Positions 1 through 9,182 of a stretch of 50,988 nt of DNA are shown one piece after another. Source of the DNA: an uncultured SAR86 cluster bacterium. GTDB lineage: Bacteria > Pseudomonadota > Gammaproteobacteria > Magnimaribacterales > TMED112. The translations under genes and the position numbers were made by a program. The number at the start of each line of letters is the position of its first letter. Within the stretch, counting starts at the first letter, position 1. Under the pieces are notes generated by a model. That model did no database searches and was not told the DNA's origin. It saw nothing but the letters and a program-made list of their open reading frames with translations. The stretch is from NCBI GenBank assembly GCA_902526535.1, contig CABZLG010000006.1:1-50988 (forward strand), in the 5' to 3' direction.

Positions 1-1097
1 CAACCGATAAAAAAGACCTAAGATCTGCTATTCATCCTGACACTATTAAATATCTTCTTGATATGGGTATAGAAGTCATTTTTGAAAGTGGAACTGGTAA
101 TGGAATTAGCGCGGCTGACAGCAGATTTGAACAAATTGGAGCTAAAAGTAAAACACGACATGACTGTATTAGATCATCTGATATTTTGCTTTCTCCAGGA
201 AAATTGAATGACGATGAAATCATGGACATGAAAAGTAATTCAATTTTTTTGGGTCTTCTTAATCCCTTTACCAATAAAGAACAGTTTCAACAATTTAAAA
301 AGAGAGGCAATACAGCAATAAGTATGGAATTTATACCAAGAATAACTAGAGCTCAAAAAATGGATGTTTTATCAAGTCAGTCTAATTTGGCCGGATATGT
401 TGCAGTAATTGAGTCTGCAAAATTACTGAATGCTGCATTGCCAATGATGATGACCGCGGCTGGAACATTAAAGCCTGCTAATGTTTTTGTAATAGGTGTA
501 GGTGTTGCTGGTTTGCAAGCTATTGCAACTGCAAAAAGGTTGGGAGCTAAAGTTGAAGCTTTTGATACAAGACCTATTGTTGAGGAGCAAGTAAAATCTT
601 TGGGAGCAAAGTTTGTAAAGATAGAACTTGGCAATACTGGTGAAACTTCGCAAGGCTATGCTCAAGAATTAACAAAAGAACAACTTAAATTACAAAAAAA
701 TCTACAAGCCGATGTTTGTAAGAAATCTGATATCGTAATTACAACAGCACAAATCTTTGGTAAACCTGCTCCAAAATTAATTGATTCAAACACAATAAAA
801 GCAATGAAGGAAGGAAGCGTTGTTTTCGATATGGCAATTGAGACTGGTGGGAATGTAGAAGGTTCAAAGATTGACTCAATAGAAAATGTCAATGGTATAA
901 ATATTGTTGGGTTTAGTAACTTGCCATCTTATGTTTCAAGTCATGCATCCTTTGCTTTGAGCAATAACTTTATTAATTTCATTTCAGATTTTTATGATAA
1001 TGAAAAAAAATCTTTTAATTTAAATCTAGAGGACGAAATTTTACAAAGTGCTACTGTTGTAAGTGCCGGAAAAATTCTTAAAAAGGAGTTTGATTAA
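1..1097 (+). CDS. pntAA: NAD(P) transhydrogenase subunit alpha part 1, 5'-truncated by window
   Basis: This is the NAD(H)-binding domain I of proton-translocating transhydrogenase, which passes hydride between NADH and NADP+ at the inner membrane. The reading frame is open from base 3, upstream of the ORF-track methionine at 63 (TDKKDLRSAIHPDT...), so the true start lies before the window. A Rossmann nucleotide-binding motif, VIGVGVAGLQA, sits near residue 160, and the region around MAIETGGNVEGS matches AlaDH/PNT proteins. Ending after domain I, with the membrane part in the next ORF, marks the split three-subunit layout (Rhodospirillum type) rather than the fused E. coli PntA. The stop overlaps the pntAB start by one base, so translation is probably coupled. 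Confidence 0.95.
   Translation, partial: TDKKDLRSAIHPDTIKYLLDMGIEVIFESGTGNGISAADSRFEQIGAKSKTRHDCIRSSDILLSPGKLNDDEIMDMKSNSIFLGLLNPFTNKEQFQQFKKRGNTAISMEFIPRITRAQKMDVLSSQSNLAGYVAVIESAKLLNAALPMMMTAAGTLKPANVFVIGVGVAGLQAIATAKRLGAKVEAFDTRPIVEEQVKSLGAKFVKIELGNTGETSQGYAQELTKEQLKLQKNLQADVCKKSDIVITTAQIFGKPAPKLIDSNTIKAMKEGSVVFDMAIETGGNVEGSKIDSIENVNGINIVGFSNLPSYVSSHASFALSNNFINFISDFYDNEKKSFNLNLEDEILQSATVVSAGKILKKEFD
1083..1088 (+). promoter_or_regulatory. Shine-Dalgarno of pntAB
   Basis: AAGGAG lies 8 nt before the pntAB ATG, inside the end of pntAA. It is one of the few clear SD motifs in the window and contrasts with the SD-less starts of operon-leading genes. Confidence 0.7.
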
Positions 1098-1369
1098 TGG
1101 AAATAATGTTATTACTACTTTTTATATTAGTCTTGGCAGTTTTTTTAGGTTTAGAGTTAATTTCAAAAATACCAAGTACTCTCCATACACCTCTTATGTC
1201 TGGTGCAAACGCAATAAGTGGAATTACACTTGTGGGTGCACTTACACTCGAAACTGGCAACACACTTCAAGTAGTTTTAGCATTTTGCTCTATTACATTT
1301 GCATCAATAAATGTAGTTGGAGGTTATCTTGTCACAAATAGAATGTTGAGGATGTTTAAGAAAAAATGA
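1097..1369 (+). CDS. pntAB: NAD(P) transhydrogenase subunit alpha part 2 (small membrane subunit)
   Basis: This 90-residue membrane protein corresponds to the first part of domain II of the transhydrogenase proton channel. It has three hydrophobic segments: residues about 2-20, a central one around the ANAISGITLVGAL motif typical of PntAB, and one at about 60-78. The ATG overlaps the pntAA stop by one base, and a good Shine-Dalgarno precedes it. The end overlaps the pntB start as ATGA. It would assemble with PntAA and PntB in the inner membrane to make NADPH at the expense of the proton gradient. Confidence 0.93.
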   Translation: MEIMLLLLFILVLAVFLGLELISKIPSTLHTPLMSGANAISGITLVGALTLETGNTLQVVLAFCSITFASINVVGGYLVTNRMLRMFKKK

Positions 1370-2760
1370 TGGATTTTAATTATATTTTCTTACAAGAATT
1401 TGGTTACATATTAGCAGCTATTTTATTTATTTTTGGGCTAAAAATGTTGGGTCGAGAAAGCTCCGCAGCCAGAGGTAATCTTGTATCTTCTGTAGGCATG
1501 TTTTTAGCTATTTTAGTTACTGTCACTAATATTATTAATCCAATACTAGTTTTAGTTGCAATCTTGCTTGGCGGTAGTATTGGTGCCCTGTTTGCATTAA
1601 AAGTAAAAATGACCTCAATCCCAGAAATGGTTGCATTATTTAATGGTTTTGGAGGTTTATCCTCTTTCTTTTTGGCATGGTCTGAATTTACATCAACCTC
1701 TGAAGTAAATGTTTTAATATTAATCACCTCTTTAACTGTATTTATTGGTGCTGTAACTTTCTCAGGAAGTGTAATTGCATTTTTAAAGTTATCTGAGAGT
1801 TTAAAATCATCTCCTGCATTTTTAGATAAATTTTCGAGGGTGTTTCTTATTGCATCATTAATTTATCTCGGATTTTTTACAGTAACAGTATTAATGGATT
1901 TATTTAATATTGGATCAAGTCTTTTTGCTGTAAGTGATGGATTTATAGTCTTACTTATTGTCTCAATTCTTGCTGGAATATTTTTTGTATTGCCAATAGG
2001 TGGCGGAGATATGCCAGTAGTAATTTCATTGTTAAATTCATTATCTGGTGTCGCAGCTGCTTTTGCAGGAATTGTTATTTCTAATACTGCATTAATTGTT
2101 GCTGGATGCTTAGTTGGAGCCTCTGGACTTGTCCTAACATTAATCATGGCAAAATCTATGAATAGATCTTTATATAATATTTTCTTTGTTGGATATGCAA
2201 CTTCTAAAGGCGATGCTCAAGAAGTATCCGGAGAAGTTAAGCCTATTAGTGCTGAGGATAGTTTTTTAATTTTAGAATCAGCAAGTTCAGTATTAGTTGT
2301 ACCAGGATATGGAATGGCGGTTGCTCAAGCACAACATGTTGTAAAGGAACTTGGGGATCTTCTTGAGGAGAATGGATGTGAGATAAACTTCGGTATACAT
2401 CCTGTAGCTGGCAGAATGCCTGGACATATGAATGTGCTTTTAGCTGAGGCAAATGTTCCTTACGATAACTTACTTGAACCAAAAGATATAAATCCGAAAA
2501 TGAGTACCGTTGACGTAGTTTTAGTGATTGGAGCTAATGATGTTGTTAATCCTTCTGCGACTGAACAACCTAGTAGTCCAATTTATGGAATGCCAATAAT
2601 AGAAGTTCACAAAGCAAAGACAGTTATTGTTTTAAAAAGATCAATGTCATCTGGTTTCGCAGGGGTACAAAACCCTTTATTCTTCAAGGAAAACAGCAGA
2701 ATGCTTTTTGGTGATGCGAAGGAAAGTATCTCGAAATTAGTGGCTGAATTTAAAGATTAG
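1366..2760 (+). CDS. pntB: NAD(P) transhydrogenase subunit beta
   Basis: PntB carries the rest of the membrane channel and the NADP(H)-binding domain III. The first 260 or so residues are a run of transmembrane helices. The C-terminal part shows the domain III signatures VPGYGMAVAQAQ, GIHPVAGRMPGHMNVLLAE, VLVIGANDVVNPSA and KRSMSSGFAGVQNPLFF. At 464 residues it has the normal family length. The ATG at 1366 overlaps the pntAB stop (ATGA). A second in-frame ATG at 1369 is an alternative start. It closes the pnt operon, and gyrA follows behind its own promoter-like box. Confidence 0.96.
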   Translation: MMDFNYIFLQEFGYILAAILFIFGLKMLGRESSAARGNLVSSVGMFLAILVTVTNIINPILVLVAILLGGSIGALFALKVKMTSIPEMVALFNGFGGLSSFFLAWSEFTSTSEVNVLILITSLTVFIGAVTFSGSVIAFLKLSESLKSSPAFLDKFSRVFLIASLIYLGFFTVTVLMDLFNIGSSLFAVSDGFIVLLIVSILAGIFFVLPIGGGDMPVVISLLNSLSGVAAAFAGIVISNTALIVAGCLVGASGLVLTLIMAKSMNRSLYNIFFVGYATSKGDAQEVSGEVKPISAEDSFLILESASSVLVVPGYGMAVAQAQHVVKELGDLLEENGCEINFGIHPVAGRMPGHMNVLLAEANVPYDNLLEPKDINPKMSTVDVVLVIGANDVVNPSATEQPSSPIYGMPIIEVHKAKTVIVLKRSMSSGFAGVQNPLFFKENSRMLFGDAKESISKLVAEFKD

Positions 2761-2770
2761 TACAAGCTAT

Positions 2771-2776
2771 TATGAT
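2771..2776 (+). promoter_or_regulatory. Putative -10 box of gyrA
   Basis: TATGAT lies 11 nt before the GTG start of gyrA, with no Shine-Dalgarno between. The same 11-nt spacing recurs at five other genes in the window. A normal initiation distance would give a leader of about 5 nt. No convincing -35 was identified. Confidence 0.45.
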
Positions 2777-2787
2777 AAAATTACAAC

Positions 2788-5328
2788 GTGCAAGATTTTG
2801 CTAAAGAAGTCCTTTCTATAGACGTTAAAGACGAGTTAAAAAAGTCATATCTTGACTACGCTATGAGCGTCATTGTCGGTCGTGCATTACCTGATGCTAG
2901 AGATGGAATGAAACCTGTTCACAGGAGAATTTTGTATGCCATGCATAAGCTTTCAAATACATTTAATAAGCCATATAAAAAGTCAGCAAGAGTGGTTGGA
3001 GAGGTAATTGGAAAATATCATCCGCATGGCGATACTGCTGTTTACGATGCAATTGTTAGGATGGCTCAAAATTTTTCACTTCGTTATCCACTGGTGGAAG
3101 GTCAAGGGAACTTTGGAAGTATTGATGGTGATTCAGCTGCAGCCATGAGATACACAGAAATAAGAATGCAGAAAATTACTGATCAAATTCTTGCAGATAT
3201 AGAAAAGGAGACAGTCAGCTACTCTCCTAACTATGATGGTACAGAGGATATACCCGATGTTTTACCTACAAGAGTCCCAAATCTTTTAATCAATGGGTCT
3301 TCTGGAATCGCTGTTGGTATGGCAACTAATATTCCACCACATAATGCCACAGAAGTCCTAAACGCATGTATTCACATCTTAGATAATCCTAGTTGCACAA
3401 TTGAGGACCTGATTAAAATTGTGAAAGGTCCGGATTTTCCTTTAGGTGGAATCATTACTGGTATAGACGGAATTGAACAAGCATATAGAACAGGCCAAGG
3501 AAAGGTTTATACAAGAGCAAAAACTTCAATCGAACAAATAAAAGGTGGTAAAGAAGCAATTGTAATTAATGAAATACCATTTATGGTGAATAAGGCGCGT
3601 ATGCTCGAAAGAATAGCTGAACTGGTAAAAGAGAAAAAGCTTGAGGGCATAGGTGAAATAAGAGACGAATCAGACAAGGATGGAATTAGAGCTGTAATTG
3701 AATTAAAAAAAGGCGAGGTTCCAGAGGTTGTTCTCAACAATTTATTTAAAAATTCACAATTAGAACAAGTTTTTGGAATAAATAATGTTGTTCTTGTAGA
3801 CGGTAGGCCAAAATTGTGCAACCTAGAAGAGCTTCTAAAGATTTTTCTTGAACATAGAAAAACAGTCGTTACAAACAGATCGTTATTTGAATTAAGACAA
3901 GCAAAAGAGAGAGGGCATGTTGTAGAGGGGTTAATTGTTGCAATTGCAAATATAGATGAAGTTATTGATATCATTAAAAGATCTGAAAATGTTAAGGTTG
4001 CTTCTGAAAAGTTATGTGATAGAGACTGGTCAGCTGATACGATTAAACCTCTACTTGATAAGGTGGCTGATCCTGACATATGTAAACCTGAGGGACTCGA
4101 GAAAGGTTTTGGACTAAACGGAAAAAAATATAAATTGTCTGTTGTTCAAGCTAAAGCAATTCTAGAACTAAGATTAAGTCGATTAACTGCTCTTGAAACT
4201 GATAAGTTGAAAGAGGAATATGAAGAACTTATTAAGGAAATCAAAAGACTTCAAGAGATTCTCTCTACAGAATCAGTCCTTGTTAAACTTGTAAAAGAAG
4301 AACTAGAGGAAATTAAATCAAATTTTGGTGACGAAAGAAGAACTGAAATTATCGAAAAACGACTAACAATTGATGATGCTGATCTGATACCAGAGGAGGA
4401 AAGAGTCTTTACTATATCTAATAATGGGTTTGTAAAAACACAACAACTTGCAGAATACAGATCTCAGAGAAGGGGTGGAGTGGGAAAAACAGCATCAGCT
4501 CTAAGAGATGAAGATTTCATTAAACAAGTATTAGTTCTTAACACACATGTGCAAGTTCTTTGTTTTACAACTAAAGGTAAAGTTCATTGGCTTGAAATCT
4601 ATAAATTGCCCATAATGTCACGTACTGCTAAAGGTAGACCCATTTCAAATGTGCTTCCTTTAGAAGATGATGAAAAAGTAACTTCTTTTTTACCAGTAGA
4701 TGAATATAAAGATGGACACTATATCTTAATGGCTACAAGAAATGGAATAGTGAAGAAGACAGTTTTAAAAGCTTTTGAAAAAAAATATGCCCCAGGACTT
4801 AGAGCAATAAATTTAGATGATGGTGATAAGCTAATTGGCACAGTTATTACAAATGGTTCTGACGAAATATGTTTGGCTTCTGAGTCTGGAAAAGCAATTA
4901 GGTTTAATGAAACTGATGCAAGGCCAATGGGAAGATCTACAAGAGGTGTAAAGGGAATGAATATTCACAAAGAAGATAAGGTAATTTCTATCATGAAAGT
5001 TATTCCCGAGGCTAAACTTTTAACCATTAGTCAGAATGGTTATGGAAAACGAACAAATATTTCAGAATTTAGCGGGCAAAAAAGGGGTGGGAAAGGTGTT
5101 ATTGCGTTAAATACTTCACAGAGAAATGGAAAAATGATTGCAGCAGTTCAGGTAATTGATGGAGATGAGGTTATGTTAATAGGAAACCGTGGAACGTTGA
5201 TAAGAACTCAGGTAGACCAAATTAGCGTTATTGGAAGAAATACACAAGGAGTAAAAGTTGTATCAACTCGAGATGAAGAGAGTCTTGTTGATGCAGTAGG
5301 ATTTAAAGAAACTCTTGATGAAGAGTAA
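2788..5328 (+). CDS. gyrA: DNA gyrase subunit A
   Basis: GyrA is the breakage-reunion subunit of the type II topoisomerase that introduces negative supercoils. The start is GTG. The N-terminus aligns without gaps to E. coli numbering: the active-site tyrosine in AAMRYTE is residue 122, and the quinolone region [14 protein letters not shown] has Thr at 83 and Asp at 87. The C-terminal beta-pinwheel is present. In its first blade the GyrA box reads QRRGGVG instead of the canonical QRRGGKG, while a later blade carries QKRGGKG. The protein is 846 residues against 875 in E. coli and lacks the long acidic tail, ending ETLDEE. The end overlaps serC by 11 bases. Confidence 0.98.
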   Translation: MQDFAKEVLSIDVKDELKKSYLDYAMSVIVGRALPDARDGMKPVHRRILYAMHKLSNTFNKPYKKSARVVGEVIGKYHPHGDTAVYDAIVRMAQNFSLRYPLVEGQGNFGSIDGDSAAAMRYTEIRMQKITDQILADIEKETVSYSPNYDGTEDIPDVLPTRVPNLLINGSSGIAVGMATNIPPHNATEVLNACIHILDNPSCTIEDLIKIVKGPDFPLGGIITGIDGIEQAYRTGQGKVYTRAKTSIEQIKGGKEAIVINEIPFMVNKARMLERIAELVKEKKLEGIGEIRDESDKDGIRAVIELKKGEVPEVVLNNLFKNSQLEQVFGINNVVLVDGRPKLCNLEELLKIFLEHRKTVVTNRSLFELRQAKERGHVVEGLIVAIANIDEVIDIIKRSENVKVASEKLCDRDWSADTIKPLLDKVADPDICKPEGLEKGFGLNGKKYKLSVVQAKAILELRLSRLTALETDKLKEEYEELIKEIKRLQEILSTESVLVKLVKEELEEIKSNFGDERRTEIIEKRLTIDDADLIPEEERVFTISNNGFVKTQQLAEYRSQRRGGVGKTASALRDEDFIKQVLVLNTHVQVLCFTTKGKVHWLEIYKLPIMSRTAKGRPISNVLPLEDDEKVTSFLPVDEYKDGHYILMATRNGIVKKTVLKAFEKKYAPGLRAINLDDGDKLIGTVITNGSDEICLASESGKAIRFNETDARPMGRSTRGVKGMNIHKEDKVISIMKVIPEAKLLTISQNGYGKRTNISEFSGQKRGGKGVIALNTSQRNGKMIAAVQVIDGDEVMLIGNRGTLIRTQVDQISVIGRNTQGVKVVSTRDEESLVDAVGFKETLDEE

Positions 5329-6400
5329 GATTGCAAATTTCAGCGCTGGGCCTGCAGCAATTCCTCAAGAAGTTTTACAAGAAGTTAAAGATGAGTTACT
5401 AGATTATAAAAATATTGGTTCATCTATTATTGAAATTAGTCATAGAGATAAAATTTTTGTAGATATAGCAAACCAAGCAAAAATTGATGTCATAGATTTG
5501 CTTAATATACCAAAAGATTATGAGGTCATTTTTCTTCAAGGTGGGGCTACTTTGCAGTTCTCAATGATTCCTTTAAATTTTTCATATCTTGGTAAAGTTG
5601 CAAACTTTGCTCAAATTGGATCGTGGTCATCAAAAGCTATTAAGGAGGCAAGCAATATTTGTGAGGTGAATATATGCACCTCATCAAAAAATAATAATTT
5701 CACAAAAATAGAAAATTTTGATGAATGGAATATAGTTGAAGATACTTCGATCGTCCATTATTGCAAAAATGAGACTATACAGGGAATAAGGGTAAATTAT
5801 GATGTAGAGACCAATCATCCACTTTTTGTAGATATGTCATCATGTCTTTTTTCAGAAATTATTGATATTAAAAAATATGATTTTATATATGCATGTGCAC
5901 AAAAAAACTTTGGGCCATCTGGGATCACATTAGTTATCTTAAAAAAAGAATTACTTGAAAAATCAAATACAAATCTTCCAAATATTCTTAAATACGATGC
6001 TCATGCAAAAGAGAATTCGATGTTAAATACTCCGAATACTTTTGGTTTGTATGTAGCTGGTAAAATATTCACTTGGTATAAGAAAAATGGAGGAGTAAGG
6101 GAAATGGAAAAAAATAGTATTAAAAAAACAAATCATCTATATGAAATAATCGATAATTCTGATTTTTATATAAATCCTGTATTCAAAGAGCAGAGATCAA
6201 TATGTAATGTTGTTTTCACACTTCAAAATAATGAATTAGATAGCAAGTTCCTGTCAGGTGCTGAAGAAAATGGTTTGTTCTATCTTAAAGGTCACAGAAG
6301 TGTTGGCGGAATGAGAGCAAGTATTTATAATCCACTTGAATTTGAGTGTGTGGAGCGCTTAGGTCAGTATATGCTTGATTTTGAAAAAAAATATGGATGA
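5318..6400 (+). CDS. serC: Phosphoserine aminotransferase
   Basis: SerC transfers the amino group of glutamate to 3-phosphohydroxypyruvate in serine synthesis, and serves the parallel step in pyridoxal phosphate synthesis. The N-terminus [14 protein letters not shown] and the PLP-lysine motif [11 protein letters not shown] are characteristic, as is the C-terminal region [14 protein letters not shown]. The ORF track starts at a TTG one codon upstream, but the ATG at 5318 is the better start and gives 360 residues, close to E. coli SerC (362). It overlaps gyrA by 11 bases and the following chorismate mutase by 8, in the usual gammaproteobacterial gyrA-serC-aromatic order. Confidence 0.96.
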   Translation: MKSKIANFSAGPAAIPQEVLQEVKDELLDYKNIGSSIIEISHRDKIFVDIANQAKIDVIDLLNIPKDYEVIFLQGGATLQFSMIPLNFSYLGKVANFAQIGSWSSKAIKEASNICEVNICTSSKNNNFTKIENFDEWNIVEDTSIVHYCKNETIQGIRVNYDVETNHPLFVDMSSCLFSEIIDIKKYDFIYACAQKNFGPSGITLVILKKELLEKSNTNLPNILKYDAHAKENSMLNTPNTFGLYVAGKIFTWYKKNGGVREMEKNSIKKTNHLYEIIDNSDFYINPVFKEQRSICNVVFTLQNNELDSKFLSGAEENGLFYLKGHRSVGGMRASIYNPLEFECVERLGQYMLDFEKKYG

Positions 6401-6656
6401 AACTGATTTAGCATTACTGAGGGAGGAGATAGATTCTATTGATATGGAGATTGTGAGCTTATTAGAATCTAGGTTGGTTATTTCAACTGAGATAGGAAAA
6501 TTCAAAAAAAATAATGATAGAGGTTTTTTTGATCAAAAAAGACATGATCAAATTATGGAAAAATTATCATTACTAAAAACAAATTATCCAGTTGAAGATT
6601 TACAGGCTGTCTTTAATTTAATTTTAAAAACGTCTTTAAAACAGCAAGAGAAATGA
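6393..6656 (+). CDS. aroQ: Stand-alone chorismate mutase (AroQ type)
   Basis: This 87-residue all-helical chorismate mutase converts chorismate to prephenate for phenylalanine and tyrosine synthesis. Aligned by eye to the N-terminal domain of E. coli PheA, it keeps the two substrate arginines (LLREEID, ESRLVIS), the lysine in IGKFKK, the Asp and Arg in FDQKRH, and the C-terminal Ser and Gln in TSLKQQEK. The Glu52 equivalent appears to be His. In most gammaproteobacteria this position holds PheA, fused to prephenate dehydratase; here the dehydratase is absent. The ATG at 6393 is preferred over the upstream TTG of the ORF track. It overlaps serC by 8 bases and tyrA by 4. Confidence 0.9.
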   Translation: MDETDLALLREEIDSIDMEIVSLLESRLVISTEIGKFKKNNDRGFFDQKRHDQIMEKLSLLKTNYPVEDLQAVFNLILKTSLKQQEK

Positions 6657-7375
6657 AAAATATTTTAATCATTGGCTCGGGGTTTATGGGCACCTCAATT
6701 GCTTTAGCTGTTGGTAATAAAATGACTTCTTGTGTAGAGGAATACTTACCATTTAAAGATTTTTTAATAAAGCAAAATATTTATAAAAATATATACAATT
6801 CTTTCGATGAAGTAGAAGATAGACATTTTGATTTAATAATTATTTGTTCTCGACAAAAGTCAATTCCTGATAAAATTAACGAGGCTTCAAAAAAATACCC
6901 CAGCTCAATAATTACTGAAATTTCAAGCTCAAAGAACTTTTTAAAAAAACATAATATGCCAGAAAATTTTATTTCTTCTCACCCAATTTGTGGGAGTCAT
7001 AATAGCGGTCCTAAATACTCCGATGGTGAAATTTTTAAGAATAAAGAAGTTATTGTTATATCAAATTCTAATAAATTTTTATCAGAAAAAATTAAACTAT
7101 TCTGGAATTCAATTGGAGCAAAAGTCACATACATGGATATAGAGGAACATAATAAAACATATGCATTTTTAAGTCATTTTCCTCATTATTTCAGTTTTAT
7201 TTATAAAAAAATTCTTGAGGAAGAAAAAATAGATTACAAACGTTTATCAGGTGAAAGTTTAAAAGAAATTTTACGTTTATCAGAGTCAGATAAAGATTTG
7301 TGGAATGAAATTTTTTCAGACAATAAAAAAAATCTTGATTTGTTGATAGAAAAAGTAAATAAATATTTGAAGTGA
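6653..7375 (+). CDS. tyrA: Prephenate dehydrogenase
   Basis: TyrA oxidatively decarboxylates prephenate to 4-hydroxyphenylpyruvate using NAD(P). The N-terminal Rossmann motif is IIGSGFMGTS. SSHPICGSHNSGP matches the family HPM-GSE-SG motif. The helical C-terminal half keeps the AFLSHFPHYFSF segment with its conserved SH-PH histidines. It is short at 240 residues, with no ACT domain and no fused chorismate mutase; the mutase is the separate gene just upstream. The ATG overlaps that gene's stop, and the stop overlaps the aroA GTG (GTGA). Confidence 0.9.
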   Translation: MKNILIIGSGFMGTSIALAVGNKMTSCVEEYLPFKDFLIKQNIYKNIYNSFDEVEDRHFDLIIICSRQKSIPDKINEASKKYPSSIITEISSSKNFLKKHNMPENFISSHPICGSHNSGPKYSDGEIFKNKEVIVISNSNKFLSEKIKLFWNSIGAKVTYMDIEEHNKTYAFLSHFPHYFSFIYKKILEEEKIDYKRLSGESLKEILRLSESDKDLWNEIFSDNKKNLDLLIEKVNKYLK

Positions 7376-8553
7376 TTGAATTACCCTTAGATAAATCAAT
7401 AGCACAGAGATGTGCAATCCTTGGTCTAGATTTTAATAAAGATACAATTGGTGAGGATATAAAGAGCACTTTAAGAGCTGCAAAAGAATTTTCACAGAGC
7501 AATGGGAAAATAGTCCTAGATCTTGGAAATTCAGGTACGGGAATGAGATTATTGGCTGGATACATCGTAGGAACAGGCAAGGAATGTATTTTGAAGGGCG
7601 ATGCCTCACTTTCATCAAGACCTATGGACAGAATTGCAGGACCACTCAACAGAATGGGAGCAAATATTAAATTGAGTGCAGATAGATTTGCACCAATTGA
7701 TATTTCCAAGTCCTCTTTGAAGGATAATTTTGAATTCACTTTAAATATCCCCAGTGCACAAATAAAATCATGCATGCTGTTGGCAGCCTTAACCTCTCAA
7801 TCAAAAATTGAAATTACAGAGATAATTCCTTCAAGAGATCATACAGAGAGAATTCTTAAAGAATGTGGAGCAGATATTACGAGAAAAGAAAATAAAATAA
7901 TTTTCGATGGTAGAAAAAAAATTCAAAAGAAATTCATTGATATCCCAAGAGATTTTTCGTCAGCAGCCTATTTACTTGCAGCAAATCTGCTTACAAATAA
8001 ATCAATAATTTTAGAAAATGTAGGCGTAAATCCAACCAGAATTGCCTTTTTGAATACACTTGAAGAAATGGGAGCAACAGTCTCCTTAAAAAATAAATCA
8101 TCAAAATCAAATGAACCCAGAGCTGATATTATAGTTAAGAGCAAGCAAGAACTTAAGGGTGTTGAAATTTTTGGAGATAAAATACCAAATCTGATTGATG
8201 AAATCCCTCTTATAAGCACAATAGCCATGTTTGCAACGGGAAAAACAACAATAAGAGACGCTAAAGAACTAAGGTATAAGGAATCGGATAGGATAAGTCT
8301 ATTGCTATCAAACATTAAAAAATTCAATCCAAATACAACTATCAATGAGTATGATGACGGATTTGATATAATTCCTGAGTTGGATGAAAGTAATAGTTTT
8401 GTTGAAATCGAGACTCAAGGAGATCACAGAATCGCAATGAGCTTTATGATAGCCTCTCTTAAAGATAAGAAAAAAATTTACATTGATAATAGAAAATGTG
8501 TAGAAACTTCTTTTCCAAATTTTTTTGAATTAATAGAAAAATGGTACCAATAG
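7372..8553 (+). CDS. aroA: 3-phosphoshikimate 1-carboxyvinyltransferase (EPSP synthase, class II-like)
   Basis: AroA joins phosphoenolpyruvate to shikimate-3-phosphate in the shikimate pathway. Visible motifs are LDKSIAQR, LGNSGTGMRLLAG, SAQIKS, RDHTER, NPTR, RYKESDR and GDHRIAMSF. The set R-x-H-T-E, SAQxK and NxTR is that of class II EPSP synthases rather than the enterobacterial class I. The protein starts at GTG almost directly on the first KS motif, so about 15 N-terminal residues usual in the family are missing. Upstream in this frame a stop occurs three codons before the GTG, so it cannot be extended. It overlaps tyrA by 4 bases and cmk by 13. Confidence 0.94.
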   Translation: MIELPLDKSIAQRCAILGLDFNKDTIGEDIKSTLRAAKEFSQSNGKIVLDLGNSGTGMRLLAGYIVGTGKECILKGDASLSSRPMDRIAGPLNRMGANIKLSADRFAPIDISKSSLKDNFEFTLNIPSAQIKSCMLLAALTSQSKIEITEIIPSRDHTERILKECGADITRKENKIIFDGRKKIQKKFIDIPRDFSSAAYLLAANLLTNKSIILENVGVNPTRIAFLNTLEEMGATVSLKNKSSKSNEPRADIIVKSKQELKGVEIFGDKIPNLIDEIPLISTIAMFATGKTTIRDAKELRYKESDRISLLLSNIKKFNPNTTINEYDDGFDIIPELDESNSFVEIETQGDHRIAMSFMIASLKDKKKIYIDNRKCVETSFPNFFELIEKWYQ

Positions 8554-9182
8554 TAACAATAGATGGTCCCTCAGGTTCAGGTAAAGGAGCGCTATCAAGA
8601 ACTTTAGCCAAAAAAAAGAAATGGAATTATTTGGATAGTGGTCTCATATACAGATGTTTTGCTTACTTATCATCTGAAGGTTTTGAGAATATAGAAGAAG
8701 AGATAAATAATATCGAACATTCCTATGATGAAAATTTTGAGGAAATTAATTTTAATGGAAATAAAATTACAAATATTATCAGAGGCCCTGATATATCCAT
8801 TCTTTCATCTGAATTGTCTCAAAAAATTGATGTGAGGGAGCGTTTGTTACTAATACAAAAATCTTATCTTAGGGAGCCAGGTCTAGTTGCTGAGGGTAGA
8901 GATATGTCTACAAGAGTTTTTCCAGATTCAAAAGTAAAAATTTTCCTTACTGCCAATATTGATGAAAGAGTTAATAGAAGAGCAAACCAGTTGAGAAATG
9001 CAGGACAAAAGGTTAATATCTCAAAACTTAAAAGTGAGATTGAGGCAAGAGACTTTAAAGATAGCAATCGAGAAGTTTCACCTTTAAAAGAGTCAAAAGA
9101 TTCTTTTCACATAGATAATACTTCCAAAAGCGTTGAGGAAACCTTAGAAGTTATAGAAGAATTAATAAATGAAAGATACTGA
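8541..9182 (+). CDS. cmk: Cytidylate kinase
   Basis: Cmk phosphorylates CMP and dCMP with ATP. The P-loop GPSGSGKG is near residue 9, followed by the CMP-site motif YLDSGLIYR, then EGRDMSTRVFPDS and the lid region with RDFKDSNREVSPL. At 213 residues it is slightly shorter than E. coli Cmk (227). The ATG lies inside the end of aroA and the stop inside rpsA, matching the conserved aroA-cmk-rpsA order. CMP recycling may matter here because the glycan island is rich in CMP-sugar enzymes; that link is inference. Confidence 0.96.
   Translation: MVPIVTIDGPSGSGKGALSRTLAKKKKWNYLDSGLIYRCFAYLSSEGFENIEEEINNIEHSYDENFEEINFNGNKITNIIRGPDISILSSELSQKIDVRERLLLIQKSYLREPGLVAEGRDMSTRVFPDSKVKIFLTANIDERVNRRANQLRNAGQKVNISKLKSEIEARDFKDSNREVSPLKESKDSFHIDNTSKSVEETLEVIEELINERY

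Noticed and set aside
1063-1341. 92-residue plus-strand ORF overlapping pntAB in another frame
   Set aside because: It is Cys- and Trp-rich nonsense over the well-matched pntAB frame.
3507-4079. 190-residue minus-strand ORF inside gyrA
   Set aside because: It lies fully antisense to a conserved region of gyrA, has no recognisable motif, and is Ser/Thr/Phe-rich as expected for a shadow of AT-rich coding DNA.
7197-7775. 192-residue minus-strand ORF across tyrA and aroA
   Set aside because: It is antisense to two genes with clear motifs and shows no family signature of its own.
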